DNA from: Bacteroidaceae bacterium
Lineage (GTDB): Bacteria; Bacteroidota; Bacteroidia; Bacteroidales; Bacteroidaceae
NCBI GenBank assembly: GCA_017428785.1
Contig: JAFRQD010000022.1
Coordinates: 1 to 36,887, forward strand
Reading direction: 5' to 3'
Length of the DNA: 36,887 nucleotides
The first letter of the stretch is position 1. Every line of letters begins with the position of its first letter. Made by a program: the position numbers and the translations under genes. Under the pieces are notes generated by a model that saw only the letters and a program-made list of their open reading frames with translations, ran no database searches and was not told where the DNA came from. This document shows positions 8,321-17,696 of this stretch, in pieces.

Positions 8321-9538
8321 TTATTCGCAGATGAGTTGAACATTGTCTATGAAAAGCTTGTTGCCTATGGCTCCCTGGAAGTAAGCTCCCTGCCAACTGC
8401 TGGCAAAGCTGATGACGAGGCTGTAGCCCTTGTTGGCCAGGATGTCCGGATCGACCTCGGCCTTGTAGACCACAGGGATGACGACCTCCTGCCATTCGTT
8501 TGTCAGCCCGTGGATGGGGCTATTGGAGAGCAGGTCGCTGCCATCCGCCTTGAGCCGGTGCGGCAAACGTCCCAGGCCTACGATGTTGGGATTGGTCATG
8601 ACATCGCTGCCGTCAACCTGTATCTTGCCACCGTTCTGGTCTTCGTTGCGATAGAAGACGATGTAGGCATCGGGCTCGTCCACTACCCCCTCCACCACGT
8701 TGCCCTCGCGGTCTTGGAAGGAACCGCCTTGCTCGAAGCGGAGCCAGGCACGGAGCATGACAGGCTTATGGATGAAGGGTGTGCCGAACTGTGTGGCTTT
8801 GAGGGCATCCAGCAAGGCGTTGCCCACATCGAAGATGCCGTTGAACATCGAACCGGAGGCGATGCGCATACCTGCCAACCTGCCGAATGGGCCCGTGTCG
8901 CACGTCTCGAGCTTGAGGCAGGCGCTGCCGTCGGGACCTCCTCCAGCCACAGGTGTGGAGGGATAGTCCATGGGCTTTGCGGAAGACTTGCTGATCTTGA
9001 AGCCCGGGTTGCCGTTCTTCCATTCCCCATCCGTAAAGGCATCCGGGGCATCCCAGATGTAGTACTTGCCCGACGCATCGAGGTGATAGCTCTCGAAGTC
9101 AATGAAGAGATTGCCCTCGCTGGGTTTGTCGTTGACGACTGAAATAGTGTAGTTGCGGCTCCAGGCCTTGTCTTGCGAGACAATATGGAACTGATGAACC
9201 TGATTGTCCGAGAAGTCAACGAGCGAACCGTTCTGGAAGGGCGCCTCAGTTCCGTTAGATGTCTTTATGAAGATGGAAGCCCCTTCGGTCACCCGAAGCG
9301 TGACAGGGATGCTCTGTATGTTGGCATAACTGCGAACGATGAACACGATCTCGGACTCCGACGAGAGGATTGTCTGCATCGAGTCATAGTCGTGATAGAA
9401 GATGTCGGAAGGTGAGTCGAAATGGAGCGAAACGGCTTCTATGTCGCACTCCGTGTTGTCCAGCTCAGCTGCAATGCAAGAAGCCAGAAGCAAGGAACAA
9501 GGGACCAGAAGCCGGAGGATTATTTTATTCATTTTCAT
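8321..9538 (-). CDS. PCMD-like surface lipoprotein
   Basis: The protein has 405 residues with a lipoprotein signal peptide: KIILRLLVPCSLLLASC, with the lipobox Cys near residue 21. Starts at 9538 and 9532 are both ATG; I keep the longer. Residues about 30-150 look like a beta-sandwich. The C-terminal half (from LFIDFESYH) has the pattern of the PCMD family (putative carbohydrate-metabolism domain) of Bacteroidetes lipoproteins: a gly-rich segment VAGGGPDGSACLKLET, an AWLRFEQ strand and a final FIDNVQL. A glycan-related role is a family-level guess. A well-formed promoter precedes it at 9561-9591. Confidence 0.7.
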   Translation of the reverse strand: MKMNKIILRLLVPCSLLLASCIAAELDNTECDIEAVSLHFDSPSDIFYHDYDSMQTILSSESEIVFIVRSYANIQSIPVTLRVTEGASIFIKTSNGTEAPFQNGSLVDFSDNQVHQFHIVSQDKAWSRNYTISVVNDKPSEGNLFIDFESYHLDASGKYYIWDAPDAFTDGEWKNGNPGFKISKSSAKPMDYPSTPVAGGGPDGSACLKLETCDTGPFGRLAGMRIASGSMFNGIFDVGNALLDALKATQFGTPFIHKPVMLRAWLRFEQGGSFQDREGNVVEGVVDEPDAYIVFYRNEDQNGGKIQVDGSDVMTNPNIVGLGRLPHRLKADGSDLLSNSPIHGLTNEWQEVVIPVVYKAEVDPDILANKGYSLVISFASSWQGAYFQGAIGNKLFIDNVQLICE

Positions 9539-9560
9539 GCTTGGTTTCGTAAATCGCGTG

Positions 9561-9591
9561 CAAAGGTACGAAATATAATTAGAACTGCAAA
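9561..9591 (-). promoter_or_regulatory. complete Bacteroidetes promoter of the lipoprotein operon
   Basis: On the minus strand TTTG (9588-9591) is followed after 19 bases by TACCTTTG (9561-9568). This fits the -33/-7 consensus TTTG-N19-21-TAnnTTTG. It lies 22 bases before the ATG at 9538. Confidence 0.75.
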
Positions 9592-9649
9592 ATAAATCAA
9601 CTCAAAATGTGAGCTTGGTGAACTTAGGCAGCGGCGAAAGCCAACCTGG

Positions 9650-9759
9650 CGGGCATCGTTGCACAACGTCGCACGCGATGTTCGTTGATTTATCATGATG
9701 CAGCAATTGAATCATCATGATGCAGCAATTGATTTATCATGATGCAGCAACGAACCAAG
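9650..9759. repeat. 22-bp tandem array between the helicase stop and the lipoprotein promoter
   Basis: Units start at 9650, 9672, 9694, 9716 and 9738, exactly 22 apart: CGGG-CATC-GTT, CACG-CGAT-GTT, then three near-identical units CATG-ATGC-AGC-AA followed by TTGAATCAT or TTGATTTAT. The first two match the CGTG-N4-GTT skeleton of the other arrays; the last three keep only the period and the CATG. The rest of the 304-base gap (9539-9842) holds a promoter, a small GGGCA/TGCCC dyad near 9771-9787 and no gene. Confidence 0.75.
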
Positions 9760-9842
9760 CTGGCGAAGTTGGGCAACTCTCCTGCCCGGGACGCCTCACA
9801 AGGGCTGAAAGAAGGGCAGTCCTGGGGAGGAGGGCAGAAGTC

Positions 9843-12092
9843 CTACTGCACCGTGAGTTTTGCGAAGCGAAGCATGAGAACCTTGGTGCCAGCATTCTCG
9901 AAGCAGACGGTGGCTTTGGCATCGATGCCTGCACCCTCTATGGCTTGCACCACTCCGCGGCCAAAACGGTCGTGGACGACTGTGCAACCAATCGTTACCC
10001 CCTGCAGAACTTGAGGGGAAGAAGCGGGCGACGGAGCGCTCGGACGCGGGGCAAAGGGCGTAGTCCGTTGAGTGTAAAGCGGTTTCATCCTCTGCTCGAT
10101 ACGGGGAACAGCACGCTGACTGCTCTCTCCTCCTGAAGAAGGACGGGATGTGCGATACTGCTCGGGTATCTCCCTGATGAAGCGGCTGGGACGGGAGAAC
10201 TCCATCCTGCCGTTTCGGAAGCGCGACTTGGCAAAGGTAAGGACGACCTGACGCTCGGCTCTGGTCAGGGCAACATAGAAAAGCCGACGCTCTTCTTCAA
10301 GTTCGCGTGGCGACTCTGCCGACAACTCACTTGGGAAAAGCCCTTCTTCCAAGCCTGCGATGAAAACGACGGGAAACTCGAGGCCTTTGGCCGAATGGAT
10401 GGTCATCATGTTCACCTGGTCGGCATCTTTCTCGGCTGTGTTGCGGTCGAAGTCGGTGGCAAGACTGGCATCCTGCAGGTAGTCGCTCAATGAAATCCCA
10501 AGCCCTTGCTCTTGGCTGTCTGCCACAAAAGAGGCGATTCCATCGAGCATTTCCTGGAAATTCTCCTGTTTCGAGACATCCTCGGGCTCGTGTCCGCTGA
10601 AGTAGTATTCTTGCAATCCGCTCTCTTTCGCCACACGAAGCGCAAGGGTGTAGGCATCGTCGGTTGCGGCACTTTCGTGGAACCCTTCTATTATCTCGCG
10701 GAAGGACTTCAAGCGGGCTTGCGTACCGCTGTTGAGGTCGGGACAAGTGCCTGCTCTCAGCACATCCCAGACCGGCCGGTCGGTCCTTCTTGCTTCGAGG
10801 AAGAGCTTGCCGACGGTGGTGTCGCCTATGCCTCGAGCCGGCTTGTTGATGATGCGGCGAAGGGACTCCTCGTCGTAAGGATTGACCGAAAGACGCAGAT
10901 AGCAGAGCATGTCCTTGATTTCCTCGCGCTGATAGAACGATGTGCCGGCATAGACGTGATAGGGCACGCGACCTTGCAGGAAACCATCCTCTATCTTTCG
11001 GCTCTGTGCATTTGTGCGGTAGAGGACGGCTATGCCCTTGTACGGGACACCCGCACGATGAGCGCGCTGCACTTCCCGCAGGATGATATTGGCTTCGTCG
11101 GTATCGCTATAGGCGGGGAAGAGAGCGATGGGATTGCCCACTTCTTTCTCGCTATACACGCTCTTCGTTATCTGTTCGCGGTTGTTGCGAATCAGGCTGC
11201 CGGCAGCATTCACAATGGTCTGCGTGGAGCGATAGTTGCGCTCGAGTTTGAAGAGCTTGGCTCCGGGATAGACTTCGCGGAAACGAAGGATGTTGTCGAT
11301 GTCAGCCCCTCGGAAACTGTAGATGCTCTGTGCATCATCGCCCACCACACAGACGCGCTGCCGACGGTCGGTGAGGAGACGGATAATCTGATGCTGAGCG
11401 AAGTTGGTGTCCTGATACTCATCGACGAGGACGAAGTGGAAGCGCTCTTGCCAATGGGCCGCCACCTCGGGATTGTGCCTGAAGAGGAGCCAGGTGTTCA
11501 GGAGCAGGTCGTCGAAGTCCATCGCATTCGCCTGCCTGCATCGCTCCTGATAGCGGTTGTATATCTCAGGCATGAGTGTGCGGTGATAGAAGGCATCGTT
11601 CTCGCGGAACTCTTGAACTGAGGAATAGCCCGAAGGCAGGACGAGGCGGTTCTTGGCAGTGGAGATGCGGCTTTGGACGGCATTGGGCTTATAGACCTTC
11701 TCGTCGAGTTTCATCTCTCGGATGACCATCTTGACAAGGCTCAGGCTGTCTGCCGTATCGTAGATGGTATAGTTGGTGTCATAACCTAACCGATGCCCCT
11801 CCACACGGAGAATGCGGGCAAAAATGCTATGGAAGGTGCCCATCCAAAGGGACGCGGCCTTCTCGGGAGAGACAAGCGTGGCGATGCGCTCGCGCATCTC
11901 TCTGGCAGCCTTATTGGTAAAGGTCAGGGCGAGGATATTCCACGGCTCCATCCCTTGCTCCAAGAGATAGGCTATCTTATAAGTAAGGACGCGCGTCTTG
12001 CCACTGCCCGCTCCCGCAATGACAAGGGAAGGAGCATCGATGCAAAGCACCGCGTCGCGCTGGCTGGGATTAAGGTCTTCGATGTTGAACAT
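9843..12092 (-). CDS. uvrD: UvrD/PcrA-family ATP-dependent DNA helicase (SF1A)
   Basis: This 749-residue protein has the full set of SF1A helicase motifs. They are Walker A AGAGSGKT (about 26-33), TFTNKAAREM (Ia), VDEYQDTN (II), GDDAQSIYSFRGA (III), ERNYRST (IV), TIHSAKGLEFPVVFIAG (V) and EERRLFYVALTRAE (VI). The C-terminus (GCTVVHDRFGRGVVQ) is the Tudor-like fold that binds RNA polymerase in PcrA/UvrD. The family unwinds DNA 3' to 5' in excision and mismatch repair and removes RNA polymerase or recombinase filaments. PcrA and UvrD cannot be separated here. It is the last gene of the long minus-strand run. A GC-rich repeat element sits 11 bases upstream of its ATG. Confidence 0.95.
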   Translation of the reverse strand: MFNIEDLNPSQRDAVLCIDAPSLVIAGAGSGKTRVLTYKIAYLLEQGMEPWNILALTFTNKAAREMRERIATLVSPEKAASLWMGTFHSIFARILRVEGHRLGYDTNYTIYDTADSLSLVKMVIREMKLDEKVYKPNAVQSRISTAKNRLVLPSGYSSVQEFRENDAFYHRTLMPEIYNRYQERCRQANAMDFDDLLLNTWLLFRHNPEVAAHWQERFHFVLVDEYQDTNFAQHQIIRLLTDRRQRVCVVGDDAQSIYSFRGADIDNILRFREVYPGAKLFKLERNYRSTQTIVNAAGSLIRNNREQITKSVYSEKEVGNPIALFPAYSDTDEANIILREVQRAHRAGVPYKGIAVLYRTNAQSRKIEDGFLQGRVPYHVYAGTSFYQREEIKDMLCYLRLSVNPYDEESLRRIINKPARGIGDTTVGKLFLEARRTDRPVWDVLRAGTCPDLNSGTQARLKSFREIIEGFHESAATDDAYTLALRVAKESGLQEYYFSGHEPEDVSKQENFQEMLDGIASFVADSQEQGLGISLSDYLQDASLATDFDRNTAEKDADQVNMMTIHSAKGLEFPVVFIAGLEEGLFPSELSAESPRELEEERRLFYVALTRAERQVVLTFAKSRFRNGRMEFSRPSRFIREIPEQYRTSRPSSGGESSQRAVPRIEQRMKPLYTQRTTPFAPRPSAPSPASSPQVLQGVTIGCTVVHDRFGRGVVQAIEGAGIDAKATVCFENAGTKVLMLRFAKLTVQ

Positions 12093-12102
12093 TGGGCATT
12101 AC

Positions 12103-12135
12103 GGTTCTCCCCTTTTGAGGAGTTAGAGAGGGGCC
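12103..12135. repeat. GC-rich palindromic element, copy a
   Basis: The plus strand reads GGTTCTCCCC, four AT-rich bases, GAGGAG, TTAGAGAGGGGCC. It closely matches the minus-strand copy inside rimO (GGTTCTCCCC ... GGGGGAG, TTAGAGGGGACC). The tail supplies the last codons and the TAA stop of the small membrane protein, and the element lies in the uvrD leader. Confidence 0.65.
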
Positions 12136-12683
12136 ATCATATATTGTAAGCATTGCCAGCAGAAGGACAGGACAATGGCAAAGGGAATGGCGAGCGGATG
12201 ATTGCGGATGCCGTGAGTGAGCATCTGAGGCCAAGGCTCGCGTTTGTTGTGTCCGTAGCAAAGACAGAAGACAATGAAGGAGAACCATCCGAGGAAGAGC
12301 AAGCCATCGAGCAGCGGACTCCCCGCAAGGCCTCCGGTTATGCTGAGCAGCGGACTCTCGGGAGCAATGGCGGCAAACAGGATGGTGAGGAACACGACGG
12401 CATAGATGGCGGTGTAACGCAGGAAGCTCGGGTCGCGAAAGGCTCGGCCGAGCGGAAGGATGCCGCTCTCCTTTATCACACCCTGCATCATCAGGCAGCA
12501 GAGGGCAAACATCACCAGGCGGCTGTGCAGACAGTCGCTCACATGACGGAAGAGCCAACGCAGGCCTTCGTCATCGATGATGCTTCTGCAAGGCACTCCC
12601 AAAGCCGACAACACCCACGAGAGGAAGGGCAGAACGGCTGCCAGAACCATGCAGAAGACGAACGCTCGCTCTCTATTGTTCAT
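12123..12683 (-). CDS. small multi-pass membrane protein, faintly AbgT-like
   Basis: The protein has 186 residues from the ATG at 12683 (MNNRERAFVF), with at least four hydrophobic segments: about 6-28, 55-72, 90-110 and 127-148, plus one near the C-terminus. The start overlaps the end of the response-regulator gene by 11 bases (ATGAACAATAG), so translation is probably coupled. The segment APESPLL...GSPLLDGLLFL...FCLCYGH has the word order of a conserved part of AbgT-family transporters, but the protein is far too short for a whole transporter (about 500 residues). It could be a remnant or an unrelated small membrane protein. Its final residues (APL and stop) come from a repeat element. Confidence 0.65.
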   Translation of the reverse strand: MNNRERAFVFCMVLAAVLPFLSWVLSALGVPCRSIIDDEGLRWLFRHVSDCLHSRLVMFALCCLMMQGVIKESGILPLGRAFRDPSFLRYTAIYAVVFLTILFAAIAPESPLLSITGGLAGSPLLDGLLFLGWFSFIVFCLCYGHNKREPWPQMLTHGIRNHPLAIPFAIVLSFCWQCLQYMMAPL

Positions 12684-13395
12684 CGGCCACAAGGTTATCG
12701 GGGTCGATAATGTGCAGCTGAATGGCTCTCACCACAAGGCGAACAGCATTGACGCCGCTCCGCTCTCGTTCAGAAAAGAGGCGGTTGGTGAGGTCCACCT
12801 GACGCTTTTCGAGGCTCTTTGTGCTGAAAGGCATCAGACGAAGCCCCGCAATCATGTCCTTTGTGTAACCGAGGGCAAGATGACGCAGGAAACGCTCGTC
12901 GTATTCGTCAATCTCGTACTCTACAAAGGCATCGACGGCAGCCTGCTCCTTGCAGACGACCTTGCGGAAGCGCGCCATCACCTTCTCGAGGAACGGCTCG
13001 TTGAAGACAAGATGACGACCATGCATCACTTGCACTATATCGTCGCGCTGCAAGAGGTTGCCTGTCTTGAGAATGATACCGTCGGCTCCCGCACTAAGCA
13101 CCTCAACCCAAAGGCGTTCGTTGAGAATCTCGCCGGTAAAGACGAGAATCTTCATGTCGGCATACCGCGCACGCAGTTGCCGGCAGATATCCACGCCGAC
13201 AGTTGTGCTGCCGCCAAGTCCGAGGTCGAGCAAAACGAGGTCGGGCTGTCCTTCACGCATCAAACGCCAGAAATCAGTTTCTCCCGAAGCCGTACCGATG
13301 ATTTCCGCTTCCGGCACCTCTGTTTGCAGGATTTGCTGAGTGCCCTTGAGTTCCAGCTTATCGTCCTCGACGATGATTACTTTGAATTTATCCAT
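12673..13395 (-). CDS. response regulator with atypical HTH output domain
   Basis: This 240-residue protein has an N-terminal receiver domain (about 1-120): acidic pocket E10-D11-D12, phospho-acceptor D57 in LVLLDLGLGG, switch residue T in ILVFTGE and conserved K in GIILKTG. The C-terminal part (about 165-235, ERFLRHLALGYTKDMIAGLRLMPF...) has the spacing of a LuxR/NarL-type helix-turn-helix, but with a long basic helix. DNA binding is likely, the target unknown. It starts 17 bases after the sensor kinase gene, so the two should form a two-component system, and it overlaps the next gene by 11 bases. Confidence 0.88.
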   Translation of the reverse strand: MDKFKVIIVEDDKLELKGTQQILQTEVPEAEIIGTASGETDFWRLMREGQPDLVLLDLGLGGSTTVGVDICRQLRARYADMKILVFTGEILNERLWVEVLSAGADGIILKTGNLLQRDDIVQVMHGRHLVFNEPFLEKVMARFRKVVCKEQAAVDAFVEYEIDEYDERFLRHLALGYTKDMIAGLRLMPFSTKSLEKRQVDLTNRLFSERERSGVNAVRLVVRAIQLHIIDPDNLVADEQ

Positions 13396-13412
13396 ATCCG
13401 TATCTGTTTGTG

Positions 13413-16400
13413 TTATCTTTGATTGGCCGCAAGGAGCGAGAAGATGATTCTGTATCCTTGCTCTGTGTTCTCTGCTTCAAGGCGAAGTCCCGGATGTCCG
13501 CAGGCAGTATCGTGTTCGCGAACGATCTGACGCATCACCAGATACTCCAGCCGCTCTGTTTGAGGCGAGAAGAGTTCGGAAAGCTGCTGAGCAGAGAGCG
13601 GCTGTCCCTCTACATTATATATTATATAATACATGCTGCCGCGATGCTCGATGCTGAGTGTGGCGTTGGCCGATGCTACGGCAAACATCTGATCAAGCAA
13701 CAGCAAGAGCAGCGTCTCGTCGCCTTTGACCCAAGCGTCTGTGGGCTGACTCGCCACTCCATGCGACTGGGCATAGGCAAAGAGGTTGCCGACTGCAACG
13801 GCCTGCATCCGCAAAGGAGCTTGGTCTGTTTGCCCTTTTGCCTGTTCATAGAGCAGCATATAGATGTGGCGATAATAGTTAACGAGGTCGAGCAGATTGT
13901 GGCTCGTCTCTGCATCGAAGCCATTTTCCTTCATTTCATCGGTCATTTGCTTGATGCGAGAAGGGAAATACATCGTTTCATGCTTGATGGTGCTCAGCGA
14001 ATTGTCGAGTATCTGATTCATGACATACAGGCGGTCGTGCTCGAAACTCCAGCGCTTTTCTTTCTCCTGAGCGTCTTGAATGGCGACCTCTGTCTCTTGC
14101 AAATGAGACAATCTCGAGGAGAACTGTTGCCGCAACTGCTGCACAGATTCTCGCAACTGCGGTTGCTGAAGACTACGGGCTACGCTTCTCAACTCACTAT
14201 CCATCATCGCAGCATTCTTAGGAAACGAACGGAGAACCGACGAAAGGCGCTGATAAAGGTCGTCGAGCGAAGCACGATGGCGCAGGCGATGGCGCAGCAC
14301 AACCCTATAGAACAAAGTCAGAGAAGCGATGAGAAGTAAGAAAATCAGGACATAAAGCACTCGCGAGTCCTCCGTCATCTTCTCCAGTTTCTTGCAATCG
14401 GAAGCAAGCGTTCCGTCGGTGCTATAAAGGCGATGCAGACGCACACACTCTGCATTGCTCAGCCGATACGAGTCCCAATCTCCGAGAGCCTGTGCGGCAA
14501 TGGCTTGTTCATTATACAATGAGACCAGCAAAGGCGTATCGACCGGCGCTTCAGTCAAGGAGATTGCACTGTCGGAGAAAAGACAAGCGTCGGCATATCT
14601 GCCATCGAGATTGGCTTTGTAGGTAGAGTCATACAGCTCATAGCATCGCTGCGGCATTGACTGGACACAGAGATTAAATAACAAGAAGAACAACAAAGGC
14701 AGCACTCTCGGCAAGCGGAACCAGAAGCGGCTCCCTTTTCCTTGCTCACTTTCAACGCCGAAGTCACAGACATTGAAAAGCGAAGAGAGCTTCTTGTAGC
14801 TGTTGATGATGCCTTTGCAGTTCATGATGCCGAAGCCAAAGCCCTTTTCTTCGCCCGCAACTCCTATATGACTCGGGTCGTAAACCTTGCTGTCGTTAAG
14901 GGTTTTGACATCTTCCGGAGTGAGGCCAATGCCAGTATCGCAGACGCTCACCTCTACATAATCATCGGTGGAATCGAGCAAAATGGAGACCTTGCCTCCT
15001 TCTAGCGTGAACTTGCGGGCATTATCGACAAGCGTGTTCACCATAAACAGCGTCAAAGGCTTATCGGCTTTAACCTGAAGATTTGTCTCAGGAACCTGTA
15101 GCGTAAGCTGCTTTTGGGTGAATGCATACTGCTGCATAGAGATAACATTCAATACATCGCTAAGGGGGAAACGAGAGACTTGCAGGTTGAGGCGCCCTTG
15201 TTGCATCTGTATCCAGTTCGTCAGTCGGTCGTTGATGCCCATCATGCCAGAGCACAATTCCTGGATATACGAGAGGCGTGCAGGAGCATTTTCGCCCATT
15301 TCATCGAGCTTTTTAACCTCAGCAATGACGCGGTCGAGGTAGGGAATGATGGCATAGACAACAGACAATTTAGTGCTTCCGAAGATGTGCCGCTGCTGCT
15401 GTTGGAGGATGCGTTGCTCCATAACCTGGCACTCTTCCCTGCTTTCCTCCAGTTGCTCCTCGCTTTGTTGCAAAAGCATTTGCAGTTTCTGCTCAGCCTC
15501 TTGACAAACTTCGCTGGAGCTAATCTCGCGAACCTTTTGCTCGAAAGAACGAGAGCGATGCCCTAACTGACGGTAATAGATGGCAGAAAGGACACCTACC
15601 ACCACAGCAAGCAACAGCAGCAAAAGGAACTGCATCTGTTCGCTATGAGCCTCCTGGTCAAGCAAAGCTTTGCGGCTATCGAGTTCTCTGTTCTGGCGCG
15701 ACTGGTCGAGAAGGTCAAGATAAGTATTACGGTGGCTATCTGCATTTGTTTTATCACCAAGCGCACTATAAGTAAGGCTGAGGTTCTCGTGTATGCCAGC
15801 CAGCCAAGGGATTACCTGATAAGGTGAACGCTTGCGGTCAGAAGCGAGATGCAAAGCAGAAAGGAAGCTTTTGAGAGCCTCGTCATAGTGTCCGGCTGAG
15901 AAATAAACCTCGCCCAAGGTTCGCTTAGCACAAGCCGTTTGGAAGAGGTCGCGGTACTCCTGGAATAGGGCAACAGCGTGATGGGACAAGGCTGCGGCAA
16001 ACTGATGTCGCAAAGAAAGCGTGCTGTCTGACTGCCACTGAAGGTGCTCGCCATATAGGTAACTGTATGCATCAATACGTTGTTGCTTAATCCAATTAGC
16101 ACGAAGCGAGTCGGCAACCATGGCAGAAAGCGACTGAAGGGCGTTTGCTTCGAAGTAAGTGAAGTGATTGGCCTTTGCCAGAGTATAGACGCGGAAGAGA
16201 TGATTGAACTCCGTGACGGCCACTTCCTCCGGTGTCCCTGTCACAAGCCCGCCGCTTCCTATCATATAATTATAGTAGAGCCATTGCGTCGTATCCGTAT
16301 CAAGATTGACATATTGGGCGGCTTCCTGAATCTCGCTACAAGCCGCGCTGTCCTGTCCGAGATAATAATAATAGGTAGAGGCCACGATATGGAGCTCAGT

Positions 16401-16859
16401 CAAAGCATAATGAAGGCGATGCTTTTGGCGGTCAGTAAGGCTCGCCTCCTCAGAAAGAATGCGTTGAAGACGCTTTTGCGCACGGAGTCGGGCATCGAAG
16501 AATGACTTGCCGTTCCCTATCCTTTGCATCACCTTCATTGTAAGCACGTCGGCACAAAGCAGCTCTAACTGGTTGTGACTGAAGCCATACACACGATTTA
16601 AAAGGCGGAGCGCCCGGTCATAACGCATTTGCTGATAGGCGACATAAGCCATGTTGTTGAGAGCCTCGGCCTGTCCGTCAGAGTTCTTCTTGGAGCAGGA
16701 ATAAGCCTCTTTTGCTGCGTGAAGCGATGCTGAGATATCGGAATAGCGCAGACGATAAGCCAAGTCATTACACTTCATAACCGCCTCTTCCCTTTCATCA
16801 ACCTGCGAACAAGCGATGAAAAGGACCATGAGGGAAAGAAGGGTGGCTTTGGCTTTCAT
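13413..16859 (-). CDS. two-module membrane sensor histidine kinase with lipoprotein-type N-terminus (DUF5112/DUF5113-like)
   Basis: The protein has 1148 residues. It starts with a lipobox (LMVLFIAC, Cys17), then a TPR-like periplasmic region to about 405, TM 409-428, coiled coil 435-490 and a HisKA-like segment with no obvious phospho-His. An intact HATPase follows: N-box N608/N613, G1 DTGIG at 641-645, G2 GFGFG at 673-677. A second half follows: TM 717-735, a short periplasmic loop, TM 833-852, coiled coil 885-935, an H-box-like TIKHETMYFPSRI with His960, and a degenerate ATPase-like end. I believe this layout corresponds to the Bacteroidales proteins carrying DUF5112 and DUF5113, but could not check. 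The paired regulator is 17 bases downstream, and no promoter is visible between it and batE. Confidence 0.85.
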   Translation of the reverse strand: MKAKATLLSLMVLFIACSQVDEREEAVMKCNDLAYRLRYSDISASLHAAKEAYSCSKKNSDGQAEALNNMAYVAYQQMRYDRALRLLNRVYGFSHNQLELLCADVLTMKVMQRIGNGKSFFDARLRAQKRLQRILSEEASLTDRQKHRLHYALTELHIVASTYYYYLGQDSAACSEIQEAAQYVNLDTDTTQWLYYNYMIGSGGLVTGTPEEVAVTEFNHLFRVYTLAKANHFTYFEANALQSLSAMVADSLRANWIKQQRIDAYSYLYGEHLQWQSDSTLSLRHQFAAALSHHAVALFQEYRDLFQTACAKRTLGEVYFSAGHYDEALKSFLSALHLASDRKRSPYQVIPWLAGIHENLSLTYSALGDKTNADSHRNTYLDLLDQSRQNRELDSRKALLDQEAHSEQMQFLLLLLLAVVVGVLSAIYYRQLGHRSRSFEQKVREISSSEVCQEAEQKLQMLLQQSEEQLEESREECQVMEQRILQQQQRHIFGSTKLSVVYAIIPYLDRVIAEVKKLDEMGENAPARLSYIQELCSGMMGINDRLTNWIQMQQGRLNLQVSRFPLSDVLNVISMQQYAFTQKQLTLQVPETNLQVKADKPLTLFMVNTLVDNARKFTLEGGKVSILLDSTDDYVEVSVCDTGIGLTPEDVKTLNDSKVYDPSHIGVAGEEKGFGFGIMNCKGIINSYKKLSSLFNVCDFGVESEQGKGSRFWFRLPRVLPLLFFLLFNLCVQSMPQRCYELYDSTYKANLDGRYADACLFSDSAISLTEAPVDTPLLVSLYNEQAIAAQALGDWDSYRLSNAECVRLHRLYSTDGTLASDCKKLEKMTEDSRVLYVLIFLLLIASLTLFYRVVLRHRLRHRASLDDLYQRLSSVLRSFPKNAAMMDSELRSVARSLQQPQLRESVQQLRQQFSSRLSHLQETEVAIQDAQEKEKRWSFEHDRLYVMNQILDNSLSTIKHETMYFPSRIKQMTDEMKENGFDAETSHNLLDLVNYYRHIYMLLYEQAKGQTDQAPLRMQAVAVGNLFAYAQSHGVASQPTDAWVKGDETLLLLLLDQMFAVASANATLSIEHRGSMYYIIYNVEGQPLSAQQLSELFSPQTERLEYLVMRQIVREHDTACGHPGLRLEAENTEQGYRIIFSLLAANQR

Positions 16860-16865
16860 CGGAAT

Positions 16866-16900
16866 ATTTACATTTTAACCATATACCATTTACTATTTGA
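16866..16900. repeat. heptamer array in the kinase leader
   Basis: Five 7-mers: ATTTACA, TTTTAAC, CATATAC, CATTTAC, TATTTGA. The array ends 7 bases from the kinase start codon (16859) and fills about half of the batE-kinase gap. The ATTTAC word is shared with the array before batB. Confidence 0.55.
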
Positions 16901-16934
16901 CTTGCTCCGGAAGGGAGTTGGTAGTGGTATAGCC

Positions 16935-17690
16935 TCAGATGAGGTCGAAGGACTTCTTGGGAATCCAGCCTTGTTTGCCGTCGGCAATGGTTACTTCGCA
17001 CCATTCGTTGAGACTGCTGTCGAGGATTTCGACCTTACTTCCCTCGTGCAGGACAAAGAGGTCGTTGCCGTTGTCGGCCGGTGTGCTCTTGACTGTGACG
17101 GCCGGAGAGGTAATGATGCCGCTTGTGTGAACCTGCTTGAAGTTCTTTTGCTGCAGGGCACAAATATTGGCAAGAACGGAGATGAGCAGAAGCAAAACTG
17201 CCGATGAAAAGGCCACTTTTCGCACAAAGATGCTGCCGGAGCCCCAGAAGAGGAGCAAGGAGACGAGCATGATGACGAAGGAGAGCAAACCGATGATGGT
17301 CCAGGTACGCAAGGAGAACCAGTTCGTCATGCTGCGGAAGTAGGTGAACAGGATGAATTCATGTTGCGGGATTATCTTGTCGATGGTCTTTGTGCGAGCC
17401 AGCTCGAGGTTGAAGAGCACGTCCTTGTTGCTCGGGTCGAGTTTCAAGGCACGCTCGAACCATAGGACGCTGTGGGCAATATCATCGAGGCGATAGTAGG
17501 CGCAGCCAAGGTTATAGTAAACCTCGGCATCGGGACTCTGCTCGGCCAGTTTGCCATAAAGTTTGACGGCCTTTTCGTAATCGCTTTGCACATAAGCCGT
17601 ATCAGCCAAAGTCTTCATCTCGGCAAGGCTTGCGGCTTGAGTCAAAACAGAGACAAGAGCCAGGGAAAGAACAAAAATATACCGTTTCAT
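16935..17690 (-). CDS. batE: BatE, TPR and SH3-like membrane protein of the aerotolerance cluster
   Basis: This 251-residue protein has a signal peptide ([20 protein letters not shown]) and two to three TPR repeats at about 24-105 ([33 protein letters not shown]). Two adjacent membrane segments follow at about 135-155 and 160-180, then a C-terminal bacterial SH3-like domain ([31 protein letters not shown]). This order is typical of BatE from Bacteroides. The SH3 part would lie in the periplasm. The Bat proteins are thought to form an envelope complex linked to stress tolerance; the biochemical activity is not known. It follows batD by 40 bases. Confidence 0.9.
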   Translation of the reverse strand: MKRYIFVLSLALVSVLTQAASLAEMKTLADTAYVQSDYEKAVKLYGKLAEQSPDAEVYYNLGCAYYRLDDIAHSVLWFERALKLDPSNKDVLFNLELARTKTIDKIIPQHEFILFTYFRSMTNWFSLRTWTIIGLLSFVIMLVSLLLFWGSGSIFVRKVAFSSAVLLLLISVLANICALQQKNFKQVHTSGIITSPAVTVKSTPADNGNDLFVLHEGSKVEILDSSLNEWCEVTIADGKQGWIPKKSFDLI

Positions 17691-17696
17691 CGCGAA

